In this document: in pieces, positions 9,200 to 18,429 of the stretch
Layout: the number at the start of each line of letters is the position of its first letter
How positions within the stretch are numbered: the first letter of the stretch is position 1
Assembly: GCA_902545825.1 (NCBI GenBank)
Contig: CACCHS010000003.1
Location: 1 to 55,781, forward strand
Origin: an uncultured Pelagibacteraceae bacterium
GTDB lineage: Bacteria > Pseudomonadota > Alphaproteobacteria > Pelagibacterales > Pelagibacteraceae
Length of the DNA: 55,781 nt
Direction of reading: 5' to 3'
Notes under the pieces: generated by a model
Databases searched by the model: none
The model's input: the letters and a program-made list of their open reading frames with translations, nothing else
What the model was told of the DNA's origin: nothing
Position numbers and translations under genes: made by a program

Positions 9200-9509
9200 A
9201 GAAAAAATTGAAAATGAAATATCAAATAACCAAGTTTGTTTATTTATGAAAGGTACACCAGAGGTACCTGAATGTGGTTTCTCTATGGCTGTTGTAAATA
9301 TTTTAAAATTACTAGAGGTAAATTATAAAGGAGTGAATGTTTTAGCAGATCAATCTATTCGTGAAGGAATAAAAATATATAGTGAATGGCCAACTATACC
9401 ACAATTGTATGTAAATAAAGAATTTATTGGTGGTTGTGATATTGTAAAAGAAATGTTCGAGTCTGGAGAATTAAAAAGTCTTTTTAAATCAAAAAATTTA
9501 ATTAAATGA
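9183..9509 (+). CDS. grxD: Monothiol glutaredoxin, CGFS type (Grx4)
   Basis: The 108-residue protein carries the hallmark CGFS active site in PECGFSMAVVN near residues 31-41, plus WPTIPQLYVNKEFIGGCDIV, the glutathione and cis-Pro region. CGFS glutaredoxins bind and deliver [2Fe-2S] clusters and work with BolA. An AAGGAG at 9173-9178 lies 4 bases before the ATG, inside bolA, which fixes this start and gives a 17-base overlap. The stop overlaps the next small gene by ATGA. Confidence 0.95.
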   Translation: MDQQVKEKIENEISNNQVCLFMKGTPEVPECGFSMAVVNILKLLEVNYKGVNVLADQSIREGIKIYSEWPTIPQLYVNKEFIGGCDIVKEMFESGELKSLFKSKNLIK

Positions 9510-9769
9510 GACAATACATATACAAAACTATAATAGCTGTAGTAGCTTTAATTATAGTTTTTGAGTTTACCATCGGAAAAACAATTAACAAATTTAATCA
9601 AAAAGCTGAAATAATTTTTACTAAAGAAGGAAGAAAAAATATGGTTAATTCCGTCAAAATTGAAATGCAAAAAGCAATTGATAAAGAAAATTATTTAACT
9701 GAGGATGAAAGAGTATTGATAAATAGGTTTATTTCAAAAATTAGAAATGAACTTAAATCAGTTAAATGA
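9506..9769 (+). CDS. Small membrane-anchored protein of unknown function
   Basis: An 87-residue protein with one hydrophobic segment at about residues 6-22 (YKTIIAVVALIIVFEFTIG) and a charged helical C-terminal part rich in Lys and Glu, ending in a likely amphipathic helix. This is a type II anchor or uncleaved signal, with the soluble part probably periplasmic. I recognise no family. It overlaps grxD and the FkbM gene by 4 bases each, so the ORF is very probably real and coupled. No function can be assigned from sequence. Confidence 0.65.
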   Translation: MRQYIYKTIIAVVALIIVFEFTIGKTINKFNQKAEIIFTKEGRKNMVNSVKIEMQKAIDKENYLTEDERVLINRFISKIRNELKSVK

Positions 9770-10464
9770 TTAATATAGTAAAAAAAGTATATAAAAAAAT
9801 TCATATAATTCAAAATATCTTTATTAAAAATAAATTTTTAATTAATAAAAAAAGTTATGCTATGGAGGGTGAGGATTTAGAAATAGTAAAAATATTAAAA
9901 AATATCAAAGATGGTTTTTATATTGATGCTGGTGGCTATCATCCATTAGATAGAAATAATACTTATCTTTTATATAAAAAAAATTGGAGAGGAATTAATA
10001 TTGATTTAAGTGAATTTTCGATAGATTTATTTAATTTTATAAGACCTGAAGATATAAACATAAATGTAGCTGTCAAAAATAGTGATGACAAAGCTATATT
10101 TTATTATCAAAAAAAACTAAGTCAATTAACAACAATTAAGAAGGAAATTGCTAAACAAAGGATGCAAGGCCATATAAAAGAAATGGAAATTAAATCTAAT
10201 AAACTAACAACTATTATAAACAATACTAAATATAAAAACAGAAAAATTGATTTTTTAAATATAGATTTAGAAGGCGCAGATTTTGAAGCACTCCAATCTT
10301 TAGATTTTAATATTTATAGGCCAAAACTAATTTGTGTTGAAATTTATGATGAGGATATTGAAAAATCTAATATAAATCTTTTTCTCAAAGATTTAGAATA
10401 TACAAGAAAATGGTCAGCTACATTTAGTCATTTGTACACCGATAATTTAATTGATTTTAACTAA
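9766..10464 (+). CDS. FkbM family methyltransferase
   Basis: A 232-residue SAM-dependent methyltransferase of the FkbM type. The binding region is FYIDAGGYHPLDRNNTYLLY near residues 47-66, followed by NWRGINIDLSE, and the second conserved part is DFLNIDLEGADFEALQSLDF near residue 163. FkbM relatives in marine bacteria often methylate sugars or polysaccharides; the acceptor here is unknown. It ends a plus-strand run and abuts the minus-strand membrane glycosyltransferase-like gene tail to tail, with only one base between. A surface-sugar role is inferred. Confidence 0.85.
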   Translation: MINIVKKVYKKIHIIQNIFIKNKFLINKKSYAMEGEDLEIVKILKNIKDGFYIDAGGYHPLDRNNTYLLYKKNWRGINIDLSEFSIDLFNFIRPEDININVAVKNSDDKAIFYYQKKLSQLTTIKKEIAKQRMQGHIKEMEIKSNKLTTIINNTKYKNRKIDFLNIDLEGADFEALQSLDFNIYRPKLICVEIYDEDIEKSNINLFLKDLEYTRKWSATFSHLYTDNLIDFN

Positions 10465-10465
10465 G

Positions 10466-12049
10466 CTAAGTACATTCCAGCAATTTACCAGTAATAAATT
10501 TTTTTTTATGAAAAAGAAGTTTAAAACCAGTTTCAGATACAGTTTTACACTTATATGGCATACTTTTTTTTAAATTCCTCACATGTTGAACAGCTAAAAA
10601 TGGTCTTTTGTAATTAGTATCGATCAATTGCCATTGAGCAAAACAATTAAACTTATTCTTATCAAGAAAAGGTTTCACAGAATGAAGTGGACTAACTAGT
10701 ATACACTTCGCATCATTATCAATAACAGATATTTTTTTTGCCAGCTCTTTTCCACTAATACCTTGATACTCTAGCTCAAATTTCGAAGTTAAATCAAGAG
10801 CTCTGGATGGAAGATTAAACCATACATACTGATATGGATGAATCTTAATATTTTCAAATATAAAAATTGATATTGATACAAAACACAAGGTATAAAAAAA
10901 ATTTTTTGAAAAACTATAAAGAGAAACTACTCCTATTATAAAAAATAAAGGTATTAAAAACATTATATGTCTTAGTTCATCGTAAAGAGTGACATTTCTA
11001 AAAATTAAAATAAGAGGAATTAAAATTGATGTTGCTAAAATTGTTCCAAAAAAAACATTTTTTTTATCACTGGTAAATATTTTTTTTTCGGTAAATGGAA
11101 TTAAAAAAATTCCAAGTAAAATTAAAAAAGGTAATTTTACTGATAGCCAAATAGGTATGTATGTTGGGGGTAAATCTTTTGCATACATGCAGGTGCCAAG
11201 AGTATTTGTACAAACATCGTTATAAAACCTGCCCATTTCTTGAATTGCTGTAATCAGCAACAAGGGGTTTAACCAATACAAAGGATAAAAAATATAAATA
11301 AATAAAAGTACAAAGAAAATAAAAATTAAAATTTTGAAATAAAATTGTTTTAAAAATTTTATAAAATTTATATTTGTTGTAGTTAAATATATTATTAAAC
11401 TAATTAGATATTGAGCCAATATCAATATTCCAGTTACTCTTATTGAAAGTAGAAATGCAGTAGATATCGCTAAAAATATAATACTCTTGGTAGCGATATT
11501 ATTTTTTTCTATTAAGTTTTCAAAAACATTAAAGCTTATGTAAGTGCAAAAAATCCAAGCTGACATGAAAGGTATATCTTTTGGACTAAAAAGTGATTGA
11601 CCAAACAAATATGGATATAGAAGATATATTAAGACCCCAAAATAACAAAAATCATCATTATTAATAATTTTTTTTAGTATTAAATAAAGACAAATACCAG
11701 AGCCAAAAAAAAATAAAAATACAACCAAATGTTTTGAAACTAACTTAGATCCAAAACCATCTATATCTTCATTTTTAATTATTTTTTTTAAAAAAAATTG
11801 AATTGGTTGAGAGATGAATTGAAAACCTATTCCATAATATTTATCTTTATAATTTTCCAAACCTTCATCTAACTTTTCGTTATAAATAATATGATTTTTG
11901 ATATTTTTTGACAGAGCAACGTTGTATTTCCAATTTTCCTCCTCGTGCCATTCATCATGTGAGATACCAACATTTAAAGAGGTAATGCTTCCAACAATCA
12001 AAAATATAAAAAGAAATAAATAGAAAATTCTACTCTTTAAATTTGTCAT
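10466..12049 (-). CDS. Multi-pass membrane protein, probable GT-C/GT39-like glycosyltransferase
   Basis: The 527-residue protein has around ten or more hydrophobic segments and, after the first one, the acidic loop GISHDEWHEEENW. An Asp-Glu pair in the first periplasmic loop is the hallmark of GT-C glycosyltransferases such as ArnT and PMT, which use polyprenyl-phosphate sugars. A YPYLFGQSLFSPKD segment near residue 145 fits the same class. The C-terminal soluble tail ends in Lys-rich sequence. Exact donor and acceptor are unknown. It follows rpsD after 33 bases on the same strand. It could instead be a family of membrane proteins without transferase activity. Confidence 0.6.
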   Translation of the reverse strand: MTNLKSRIFYLFLFIFLIVGSITSLNVGISHDEWHEEENWKYNVALSKNIKNHIIYNEKLDEGLENYKDKYYGIGFQFISQPIQFFLKKIIKNEDIDGFGSKLVSKHLVVFLFFFGSGICLYLILKKIINNDDFCYFGVLIYLLYPYLFGQSLFSPKDIPFMSAWIFCTYISFNVFENLIEKNNIATKSIIFLAISTAFLLSIRVTGILILAQYLISLIIYLTTTNINFIKFLKQFYFKILIFIFFVLLFIYIFYPLYWLNPLLLITAIQEMGRFYNDVCTNTLGTCMYAKDLPPTYIPIWLSVKLPFLILLGIFLIPFTEKKIFTSDKKNVFFGTILATSILIPLILIFRNVTLYDELRHIMFLIPLFFIIGVVSLYSFSKNFFYTLCFVSISIFIFENIKIHPYQYVWFNLPSRALDLTSKFELEYQGISGKELAKKISVIDNDAKCILVSPLHSVKPFLDKNKFNCFAQWQLIDTNYKRPFLAVQHVRNLKKSMPYKCKTVSETGFKLLFHKKKFITGKLLECT

Positions 12050-12082
12050 TTAAAAATTTTAGTATTGTAATAAATCTATATT

Positions 12083-12700
12083 TTATCTAGAATAATATTC
12101 AATAACTAGATTTGGTTCCATAACAACCGGATATGGTACTTCTTCGAACTTTGGAACTCTGACGAATTTTAATTTTTTATTTTTTTCATCGACTTGCAAA
12201 TATTCAGGCACTTCTCTTTCTTTATTTGCCAACGCTACATCTATAAAAGCTAATTGTTTTGATTTATCTCTTATCTCAATACTGTCCTCTTCTTTTACCT
12301 GATAGCTAGCGATATTTACTTTTTTTCCATTAACCTTAATATGTCCGTGATTAATCAACTGTCTTGCTGAAAAAATTGTAGTTGCTAATTTTGCTCTGTA
12401 AACTATTGCATCTAATCTTCTTTCCAGAAGACCTATTAAATTCTCAGCTGTATCTCCTTTTTTCTTAATAGCTTTTTTATAAACATTTCTGAATTGTCTT
12501 TCATTCATGTTCCCATAATAAGATTTTAATTTTTGTTTTGCTTGGAGTTGAACGCCGTAATCTGAAGGTTTTGCTGATTTTGTTTGACCGTGTTGTCCCG
12601 GTGGATAACCTCTGGTATTAAAAGGGCTTTTTGGTCTTCCCCATAAATTTACTTTAAGCCTTCTGTCAACTTTATGTTTTGAGTTTAATCTTTTTGTCAT
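12083..12700 (-). CDS. rpsD: 30S ribosomal protein S4
   Basis: Primary 16S rRNA-binding protein of the small subunit. The 205-residue sequence begins [15 protein letters not shown], then has [18 protein letters not shown], and carries the S4 RNA-binding domain with [15 protein letters not shown] and the [17 protein letters not shown] segment. It stands apart from other ribosomal protein genes, as is usual for alphaproteobacteria. Only 28 bases separate it from the upstream methylase, and no leader structure is obvious there. Confidence 0.98.
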   Translation of the reverse strand: MTKRLNSKHKVDRRLKVNLWGRPKSPFNTRGYPPGQHGQTKSAKPSDYGVQLQAKQKLKSYYGNMNERQFRNVYKKAIKKKGDTAENLIGLLERRLDAIVYRAKLATTIFSARQLINHGHIKVNGKKVNIASYQVKEEDSIEIRDKSKQLAFIDVALANKEREVPEYLQVDEKNKKLKFVRVPKFEEVPYPVVMEPNLVIEYYSR

Positions 12701-12728
12701 TTAATTAGTGGCTTTATAAACTTACTCA

Positions 12729-13454
12729 TCATTTTGTCAATCGACCTTTTTTAGCTAAACTTGCAAATACACTCGATAAAATACGTGTTTCTTTATCTGA
12801 AAGTTCCATTCTATAAAAAATGTTTCTTAAATTTTCAAGCATTATAGGTTTTTTTTCTTTTTGTTTAAAAAAATTAATTTCATTTAAATTACTTATACAT
12901 AGATTAATCATTGATTGAATTTCTTTTTTAGAGGCTTTCTTAACCTTTTTTGATTTTTTAAAATGGTTTGATTTAGATTTTAAAAGACTCGATATGAATT
13001 GTGCAATAATAATTACACTATGCGATAAATTTAAAGATTTAAAATTAATATTCGTCGGAATTTGTAAAGTGTAGTTTGCATAACTTATCTCCTTATTTGA
13101 TAGTCCTGATGCTTCTGAACCAAATAAAAATCCAATTTTCTTTCTAAAATCAATTTTTTTTAAATCCTCAAGATTAATATGTTTTACATTTTTATTTCTA
13201 AATCTTGCAGTTGTTGCAATTAATATATCTATACCTCCAAGAGAGCTCTCTAGATTAGTAAATACTTTGCTTTTATTTATTATATCTTTTGCACCTACTG
13301 ATGTTGCTAATATTTTATCATTAGGAAAAATTGGTTTTGGATCAATGATATATAAGTTTTGAAAATTAAAATTCTTTATCGCTCTTGCACAAGCACCAAT
13401 ATTTTCTGAAAGTTGTGGTTTATGCAAAATAAATGTAATTTTGTTCTTATTCAT
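12729..13454 (-). CDS. RNA 2'-O-methyltransferase, TrmJ-like (SPOUT/TrmH group 1)
   Basis: A 241-residue SPOUT methylase with the N-terminal HKPQLSENIGACARAIKNF motif (motif 1) and the knot motifs FLFGSEASGLSN and LQIPTNINFKSLNLSHSV. This pattern matches TrmJ, which methylates the ribose of nucleotide 32 in tRNA. A C-terminal helical extension rich in Lys follows. It stops 28 bases before rpsD and abuts the DUF1989 gene without a gap. TrmJ is the best guess, but other group 1 members are possible. Confidence 0.82.
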   Translation of the reverse strand: MNKNKITFILHKPQLSENIGACARAIKNFNFQNLYIIDPKPIFPNDKILATSVGAKDIINKSKVFTNLESSLGGIDILIATTARFRNKNVKHINLEDLKKIDFRKKIGFLFGSEASGLSNKEISYANYTLQIPTNINFKSLNLSHSVIIIAQFISSLLKSKSNHFKKSKKVKKASKKEIQSMINLCISNLNEINFFKQKEKKPIMLENLRNIFYRMELSDKETRILSSVFASLAKKGRLTK

Positions 13455-14315
13455 TTATTTGATGCCATGATTTCTATTATAATTGGACAATGTCGAAGGA
13501 TTGATTCCCTTAATGAATTTTTTATCAATATCCCAAATAGAAACCTTTAATGGGTAACATTTTGCAACATCAGATGAATGTTCTGATCCACAGTCTCCTC
13601 CTGGACAAGCAGACAAAACTCCCAATAAATCTGTTTCTGCAAAAAATTCTAAATAATCACCAGGTCTTACAGGACTAGACTTCATAAAATATTGTTTGGT
13701 ATCGTTAGTAAAACCAGTAAGCATAAATACATTTAATACATCGTGTACAATTTTTTCTGCATCGTCTAGTTTGATTTTTTTCTCTTTAACTAAAGCTCTA
13801 GTTAAATTTGAATGACAACAGTAATGATAATCGTTATTTGAAGTTAATTTGTATGTGTAAGGATCACATCTTGTTCCTATAACATCATGAACAGACCCCC
13901 CATCCTTATCATAACCATACCAATCTAATGTGTCCCAAGTGATTGTTGCTAATGATCTGAGATATGGAAAACTACTTAACATTTTATCTCCAACTGAAAT
14001 ATGCGTTCCGTAAAGAGCTCTAGTTTTTCCAGAATAAAACTTTTCTTCCAAATTATCAGCTTGAAATAAATTTAAGTCTCCAACTTGTGGTCCCTCAATA
14101 CTTTCTATTCTAAAAAAATTACCTGATTTAACCTGAAAAGTTTTAGCATCTCTTGGGGGGACTATAACCTCATCAATTTGTTTAATATATTTTCTTGCCT
14201 CGTGTAAAATTTTAAGATTGTCATTTATGCTCTCATTTGGATAGCAAATAACAAGTTCGGCTCCTACCCTGCTTTTAATGTTAGTAGGCTTCTTTGAGAA
14301 CTTCTTAATCTTCAT
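13455..14315 (-). CDS. DUF1989 / urea-carboxylase-associated family protein
   Basis: The 286-residue protein has the DUF1989 pattern: VPPRDAKTFQVKSGNFFRIE, then GPQVGDLNLFQ, VHDVIGTRCDPYTYK, CCHSNLTRAL, and SACPGGDCGSEHS near the C-terminus. Family members sit near urea carboxylase or glycine-cleavage-like genes in other bacteria and are thought to bind metal through Cys and His; the biochemical role is unsettled. Here the neighbours (a methyltransferase and a tRNA methylase) give no clue, and no urea genes are seen in the window. Family call is good; function is unknown. Confidence 0.75.
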   Translation of the reverse strand: MKIKKFSKKPTNIKSRVGAELVICYPNESINDNLKILHEARKYIKQIDEVIVPPRDAKTFQVKSGNFFRIESIEGPQVGDLNLFQADNLEEKFYSGKTRALYGTHISVGDKMLSSFPYLRSLATITWDTLDWYGYDKDGGSVHDVIGTRCDPYTYKLTSNNDYHYCCHSNLTRALVKEKKIKLDDAEKIVHDVLNVFMLTGFTNDTKQYFMKSSPVRPGDYLEFFAETDLLGVLSACPGGDCGSEHSSDVAKCYPLKVSIWDIDKKFIKGINPSTLSNYNRNHGIK

Positions 14316-14323
14316 TATTTAAT

Positions 14324-15424
14324 TTAGTTGATTTTATATATAGCATCAAAATATTCATTAGGAATAAAACATTTTTCATGTAAAATTTTCTTCCAATTTT
14401 TTTTTATTGGATAATTGTCTATAGTATATTTGCTATTTTCAAAATTCGCCCACTGTGTATTTTGACATTTAAAAAATATATTTTTTGACAATCTATCAAA
14501 TTCGTCAAAATAATTCTCTACTTGCTTTTTGTTCATTTCATGAAGACAATCTATAGCAATACTTAAATCGAAAATTTTATTCGGTATATATTTTATTTGG
14601 TCTGGAGTTAAGAATTTAATATCAGCTTTTTCAAATTCATCTTTAATATTTGAGTAATTATTAAAACTTCTAAATTTAAAAATTTTTTTATCTGGAAATG
14701 TTTTTTGAAGATTATATTGAGCGATATATAAAGTAGGCGGTATATCACAAATAGTATATTTTATATCTTTAGTGATTTTTAATAATGATGCGCATGTTCT
14801 TCCAGATCCTGCGCCGATCTCAAGAATATTATGTAATTTATTAATATTTAAATTTTTACTAATAGTGTCCATTTCGATTATACTATTTAAAGATGAAAAA
14901 GAATGTTTTTTTTCATCATAAGTGATGTAAATGGGATTTCCATAATCATCCTCATTAATTTTATCTAAATATTTGTGAAAATTTTTACTTATTAGATAAT
15001 TTAATAAAATTAATGTAAATTTATTATATTTTTTAGATATTTTGTCCTCAACAAAAGTGTATTTTTTGTTTAATTCTGACTCATTTAAATTTATTTTTAT
15101 TTCATAATCGACTATTGGTTTTAATAATTTATAATTCCCCTCACCAAAATAGTGTTTACTTTCAATTGTTTGTTTAAAATTTTCGATACCATAATTTACT
15201 AATAATGAAATATGTTGTTTTGCTAATGCATTCCAGTAAATACTTGAATTTTTAAAATCATTTTGTGAAATAAAATAATCAACCATTAATTTTAGATCAT
15301 TTTCAATTTTCTCTTTTTTTTTTAAGGTAATCCACCATTTTTTAAAATTATCTGAAGTAAGTACTGGGAGTTTGTAAGGTCGAATTTTTCTTATAACTTT
15401 TTTGATAAAATTTCTGATCCTCAT
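14324..15424 (-). CDS. SAM-dependent methyltransferase, probable sugar O-methyltransferase
   Basis: A 366-residue protein whose second half has a class I methyltransferase fold: LEIGAGSGRTCASLLK (motif I), KYTICDIPPTLYIAQYNL and FDLSIAIDCLHEMNKKQVENY. The first half is helical and Lys-rich, with no recognised domain. Layout and motifs resemble the putative sugar O-methyltransferase family found in surface-polysaccharide loci, but that call rests on memory of the motif only. It lies one base from cimA and 8 bases from the DUF1989 gene. Substrate unknown. Confidence 0.65.
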   Translation of the reverse strand: MRIRNFIKKVIRKIRPYKLPVLTSDNFKKWWITLKKKEKIENDLKLMVDYFISQNDFKNSSIYWNALAKQHISLLVNYGIENFKQTIESKHYFGEGNYKLLKPIVDYEIKINLNESELNKKYTFVEDKISKKYNKFTLILLNYLISKNFHKYLDKINEDDYGNPIYITYDEKKHSFSSLNSIIEMDTISKNLNINKLHNILEIGAGSGRTCASLLKITKDIKYTICDIPPTLYIAQYNLQKTFPDKKIFKFRSFNNYSNIKDEFEKADIKFLTPDQIKYIPNKIFDLSIAIDCLHEMNKKQVENYFDEFDRLSKNIFFKCQNTQWANFENSKYTIDNYPIKKNWKKILHEKCFIPNEYFDAIYKIN

Positions 15425-17026
15425 TTACTTGCTTGCGGGAGCTTTATCCTTAAATAATTTGAAATCTAAACTGTCAATTAAAGCTTTAAATGATGCATCA
15501 ATAATATTTGGTGACACTCCAATAGTGAACCAATTCTTTCCTTTAGAATCAGTACTTTCGATCGAAACTCTTGTGGTAGCTTCTGTACCTGTGTTTAAAA
15601 TCCTTACCTTATAGTCGACTAATTTTAAATCTTTTAAATATTCAGAATATTTTTCTAACTTAGTAACATTTTTTCTTATAGCATTATCTAGAGCATGAAC
15701 AGGTCCATTACCCTCACCTTCACAGACTATTTTTTCACCATCAACTTCCAATTTTGCTTTTGCTCTAGAGATGATTTTATCTTGATCATTTTTTGATACT
15801 GAGACATCGTATTCTTTAATTGAGATATATCTTGGAATTTCTCCAATTACTCTTCTTGCCAATAACTCAAATGATGCATCAGCTCCATCATAACTGTAAC
15901 CGATGAACTCTCTATCTTTAACCTCTTCTAATAGTTTTTTAACCTTTGGATCATTTTCCTCAATTTCTATTCCAATTGTTTTAAGTCTAGATAAAATATT
16001 TGATTTACCTGATTGATCAGAAACAACTATATTCCTATTGTTACCAACATCCTCTGGATTTATATGCTCATAAGTTTTAGGATCTTTTTGTACTGCTGAG
16101 ACATGCAAGCCACCTTTATGTGAAAATGCTGCAGCTCCAACATATGGTAAATGTTTATTTGGTTTTCTATTTAATATCTCGTCTAGTAACCTTGAACATT
16201 GTGTAATGTGTTTAATATTTTTTTCCTTAATACTTATTTCAAATTTATCTGACAGCTCTTTCTTAAGGTGAAATGTTGGAATAATTGACATTAAGTTAGC
16301 ATTTCCACATCTTTCACCTAATCCATTAATAGTACCTTGTATTTGTCTTGCTCCAGATAAAACGGCTGCTATTGAATTTGCAACAGCATTACCAGTATCA
16401 TTATGTGCATGAATACCTAAATTTTTACCGGGGATATGTTTTGAAACTTCTTTTACTATTTTTGTAACTTCATGAGGAAGTGTACCACCATTAGTATCAC
16501 ATAGAACAATCCATTTCGCACCGTTATCATAGGCAGCTTTAATGCAAGCTAAAGCGTATTTAGAATTTGCTTTGTAGCCATCAAAAAAATGTTCTGCATC
16601 AAACATAAATTCTTTATTATTTTTGACAAAATGTTTTGTTGTTTCTTTGATGTTTTCCAAATTTTCTTCATTAGATATTCCTAATGCAACATCAACATGG
16701 AAATCCCAAGACTTTCCTACTAAACAAACAGACTTAGTATTAGAGTTTAGAATTGCTGACAAACCTAGATCATTTTCGGCACTTCGTCCTGCTTTTTTAG
16801 TCATTCCGAATGCAGTGAAAGTGGAATTTTTTAAATTTAAACCTTTTTGAAAAAATTCTGTATCAGATGGGTTGGCTCCTGGCCAACCTCCCTCTATATA
16901 ATCTACACCCAGATCATCTAAAGCATGTGCAATTTTTGTTTTTTCATCTATTGAAAAATGCACACCTTGGGTTTGAGCTCCATCTCTCAATGTTGTATCA
17001 AATATATATAATCTTTCTTTACTCAT
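15425..17026 (-). CDS. cimA: (R)-citramalate synthase
   Basis: Condenses pyruvate and acetyl-CoA to citramalate, the first step of the threonine-independent route to isoleucine. The 533-residue protein starts with FDTTLRDGAQTQGVHFS and has DYIEGGWPGANPSD, the catalytic-barrel HAHNDTGNAVANS and HKGGLHVSAV motifs, and a C-terminal LeuA-type regulatory domain near residues 390-525. The GAQTQGV and EGGWPG features separate it from 2-isopropylmalate and homocitrate synthases. It overlaps cysS by 4 bases. Feedback inhibition by isoleucine is expected from the family. Confidence 0.9.
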   Translation of the reverse strand: MSKERLYIFDTTLRDGAQTQGVHFSIDEKTKIAHALDDLGVDYIEGGWPGANPSDTEFFQKGLNLKNSTFTAFGMTKKAGRSAENDLGLSAILNSNTKSVCLVGKSWDFHVDVALGISNEENLENIKETTKHFVKNNKEFMFDAEHFFDGYKANSKYALACIKAAYDNGAKWIVLCDTNGGTLPHEVTKIVKEVSKHIPGKNLGIHAHNDTGNAVANSIAAVLSGARQIQGTINGLGERCGNANLMSIIPTFHLKKELSDKFEISIKEKNIKHITQCSRLLDEILNRKPNKHLPYVGAAAFSHKGGLHVSAVQKDPKTYEHINPEDVGNNRNIVVSDQSGKSNILSRLKTIGIEIEENDPKVKKLLEEVKDREFIGYSYDGADASFELLARRVIGEIPRYISIKEYDVSVSKNDQDKIISRAKAKLEVDGEKIVCEGEGNGPVHALDNAIRKNVTKLEKYSEYLKDLKLVDYKVRILNTGTEATTRVSIESTDSKGKNWFTIGVSPNIIDASFKALIDSLDFKLFKDKAPASK

Positions 17027-18384
17027 TTAATTTTCCAGATTGTTTTACCATCTTTATCTTCAATTAAAATACCTTTGTCTAATAGCTCATTTCTAATTTT
17101 ATCTGCTAATTCATAATTTTTTTTATCTCTGGCTTTATTTCTCTCCTCTATTTTCTTTAAAATATCATTTTCAGAAAGTTTTAAATTTTGTTTTTTAAAA
17201 CTATCCCATTCATCTTTTGACTGGTCTAAAAGACCAACAAATTTACATGCAGTTGAAAATATTTCTTTATCTTCCAAAGTTCCATCTTTAGCTTTATCAA
17301 AGAGCTTATGCAGTACAGCTATAAAACCTGGCGTATTTAAATCGTCATATAAAGGTTTTAAATCATTATCCTCTATCAATACCTTTTTATTTACAGGCAC
17401 AAAGCAATTGTACCATTTATCTATAGTTCTATTACATTCATCCATCAGTTTATCATTCCAGTCCAGTGGTTGACTGTAATGAGTGCTCATTAGAGCTAAT
17501 CTTAAAACTTGACCATTATATTTTTTTTTATAATCGCTTATTTTTAAAATATTACCTTGAGACTTAGCCATTTTCTCTTTTGAGATTGTGATAAAATTAT
17601 TGTGCACCCAATAATTTGCAAATTTTTTCGTTTTGTTTGCACAAACAGATTGAGCTATTTCATTCTCATGGTGCGGAAATATTAGGTCTCTTCCACCTCC
17701 ATGAATATCAAATGTATTCCCAAGATATTTTTTTGACATAACAGAACATTCTAAATGCCACCCAGGTCTTCCTTTTCCCCAAGGTGAATTCCATGATGGC
17801 TCATCATCATTTGAAGGCTTCCATAACACAAAATCCTCTGGACTATCCTTATTATCAGATAGTTCTACTCTTGATCCTGCAATTAAATCATCAAGATTTT
17901 TATTTGAGAGTTTTCCATAATCGTCAAAATTTTTAACTTTAAAATAAATATGTTTTTTATTTTCATATGCAAATTTACTTTTAATTAATTCTTGAATCAT
18001 ATTTATCATAGACTCAATATTGTCTGTAGCCTTAGGCTCATACGTTGGAATTTCACAATTTAAATATTTACAATCCTCGTGAAATTTTTTTGTTATATCT
18101 AATGTCAATTCAGAAATTGAAATATTTTTTTCTTTAGAAGATTTAATAATTTTGTCATCAATATCTGTTATATTTCTCACATAGGTTACGGACTTACTTC
18201 CATATTTACATTTGAGAACTTTGAACAATAAATCAAAAACAACTAAAGGTCTTGCATTACCAATATGAGGATCATCATAAACAGTTGGACCACAAACATA
18301 CATGCCAATCTTTTTACTATCAATGGGAACAAATTTTTCTTTTTTTCCTCCAAGGCTATTTGATAAAAAAATATCTTTATTCAT
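17023..18384 (-). CDS. cysS: Cysteinyl-tRNA synthetase
   Basis: Class I aminoacyl-tRNA synthetase charging tRNA-Cys. Visible motifs are CGPTVYDDPHIGNARP (first zinc Cys and HIGH-like site, near residue 31), GRPGWHLECSVMS and FPHHENEIAQS (remaining zinc ligands), and KMAKSQGN, a one-residue variant of KMSKS that replaces the first Ser by Ala. At 453 residues the length is normal. It lies between nadE (45-base gap) and cimA (4-base overlap). Confidence 0.97.
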   Translation of the reverse strand: MNKDIFLSNSLGGKKEKFVPIDSKKIGMYVCGPTVYDDPHIGNARPLVVFDLLFKVLKCKYGSKSVTYVRNITDIDDKIIKSSKEKNISISELTLDITKKFHEDCKYLNCEIPTYEPKATDNIESMINMIQELIKSKFAYENKKHIYFKVKNFDDYGKLSNKNLDDLIAGSRVELSDNKDSPEDFVLWKPSNDDEPSWNSPWGKGRPGWHLECSVMSKKYLGNTFDIHGGGRDLIFPHHENEIAQSVCANKTKKFANYWVHNNFITISKEKMAKSQGNILKISDYKKKYNGQVLRLALMSTHYSQPLDWNDKLMDECNRTIDKWYNCFVPVNKKVLIEDNDLKPLYDDLNTPGFIAVLHKLFDKAKDGTLEDKEIFSTACKFVGLLDQSKDEWDSFKKQNLKLSENDILKKIEERNKARDKKNYELADKIRNELLDKGILIEDKDGKTIWKIK

Positions 18385-18429
18385 TATTCTAGGAATATAC
18401 TTAAATATTAGATTTGTGAATCTAATTGA

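Noticed and set aside
18408-18425. Inverted repeat TTAGATT-TGTG-AATCTAA between nadE and cysS
   Set aside because: The stem has only two G:C pairs and no T-run; AT-rich stems of this size are expected by chance here.
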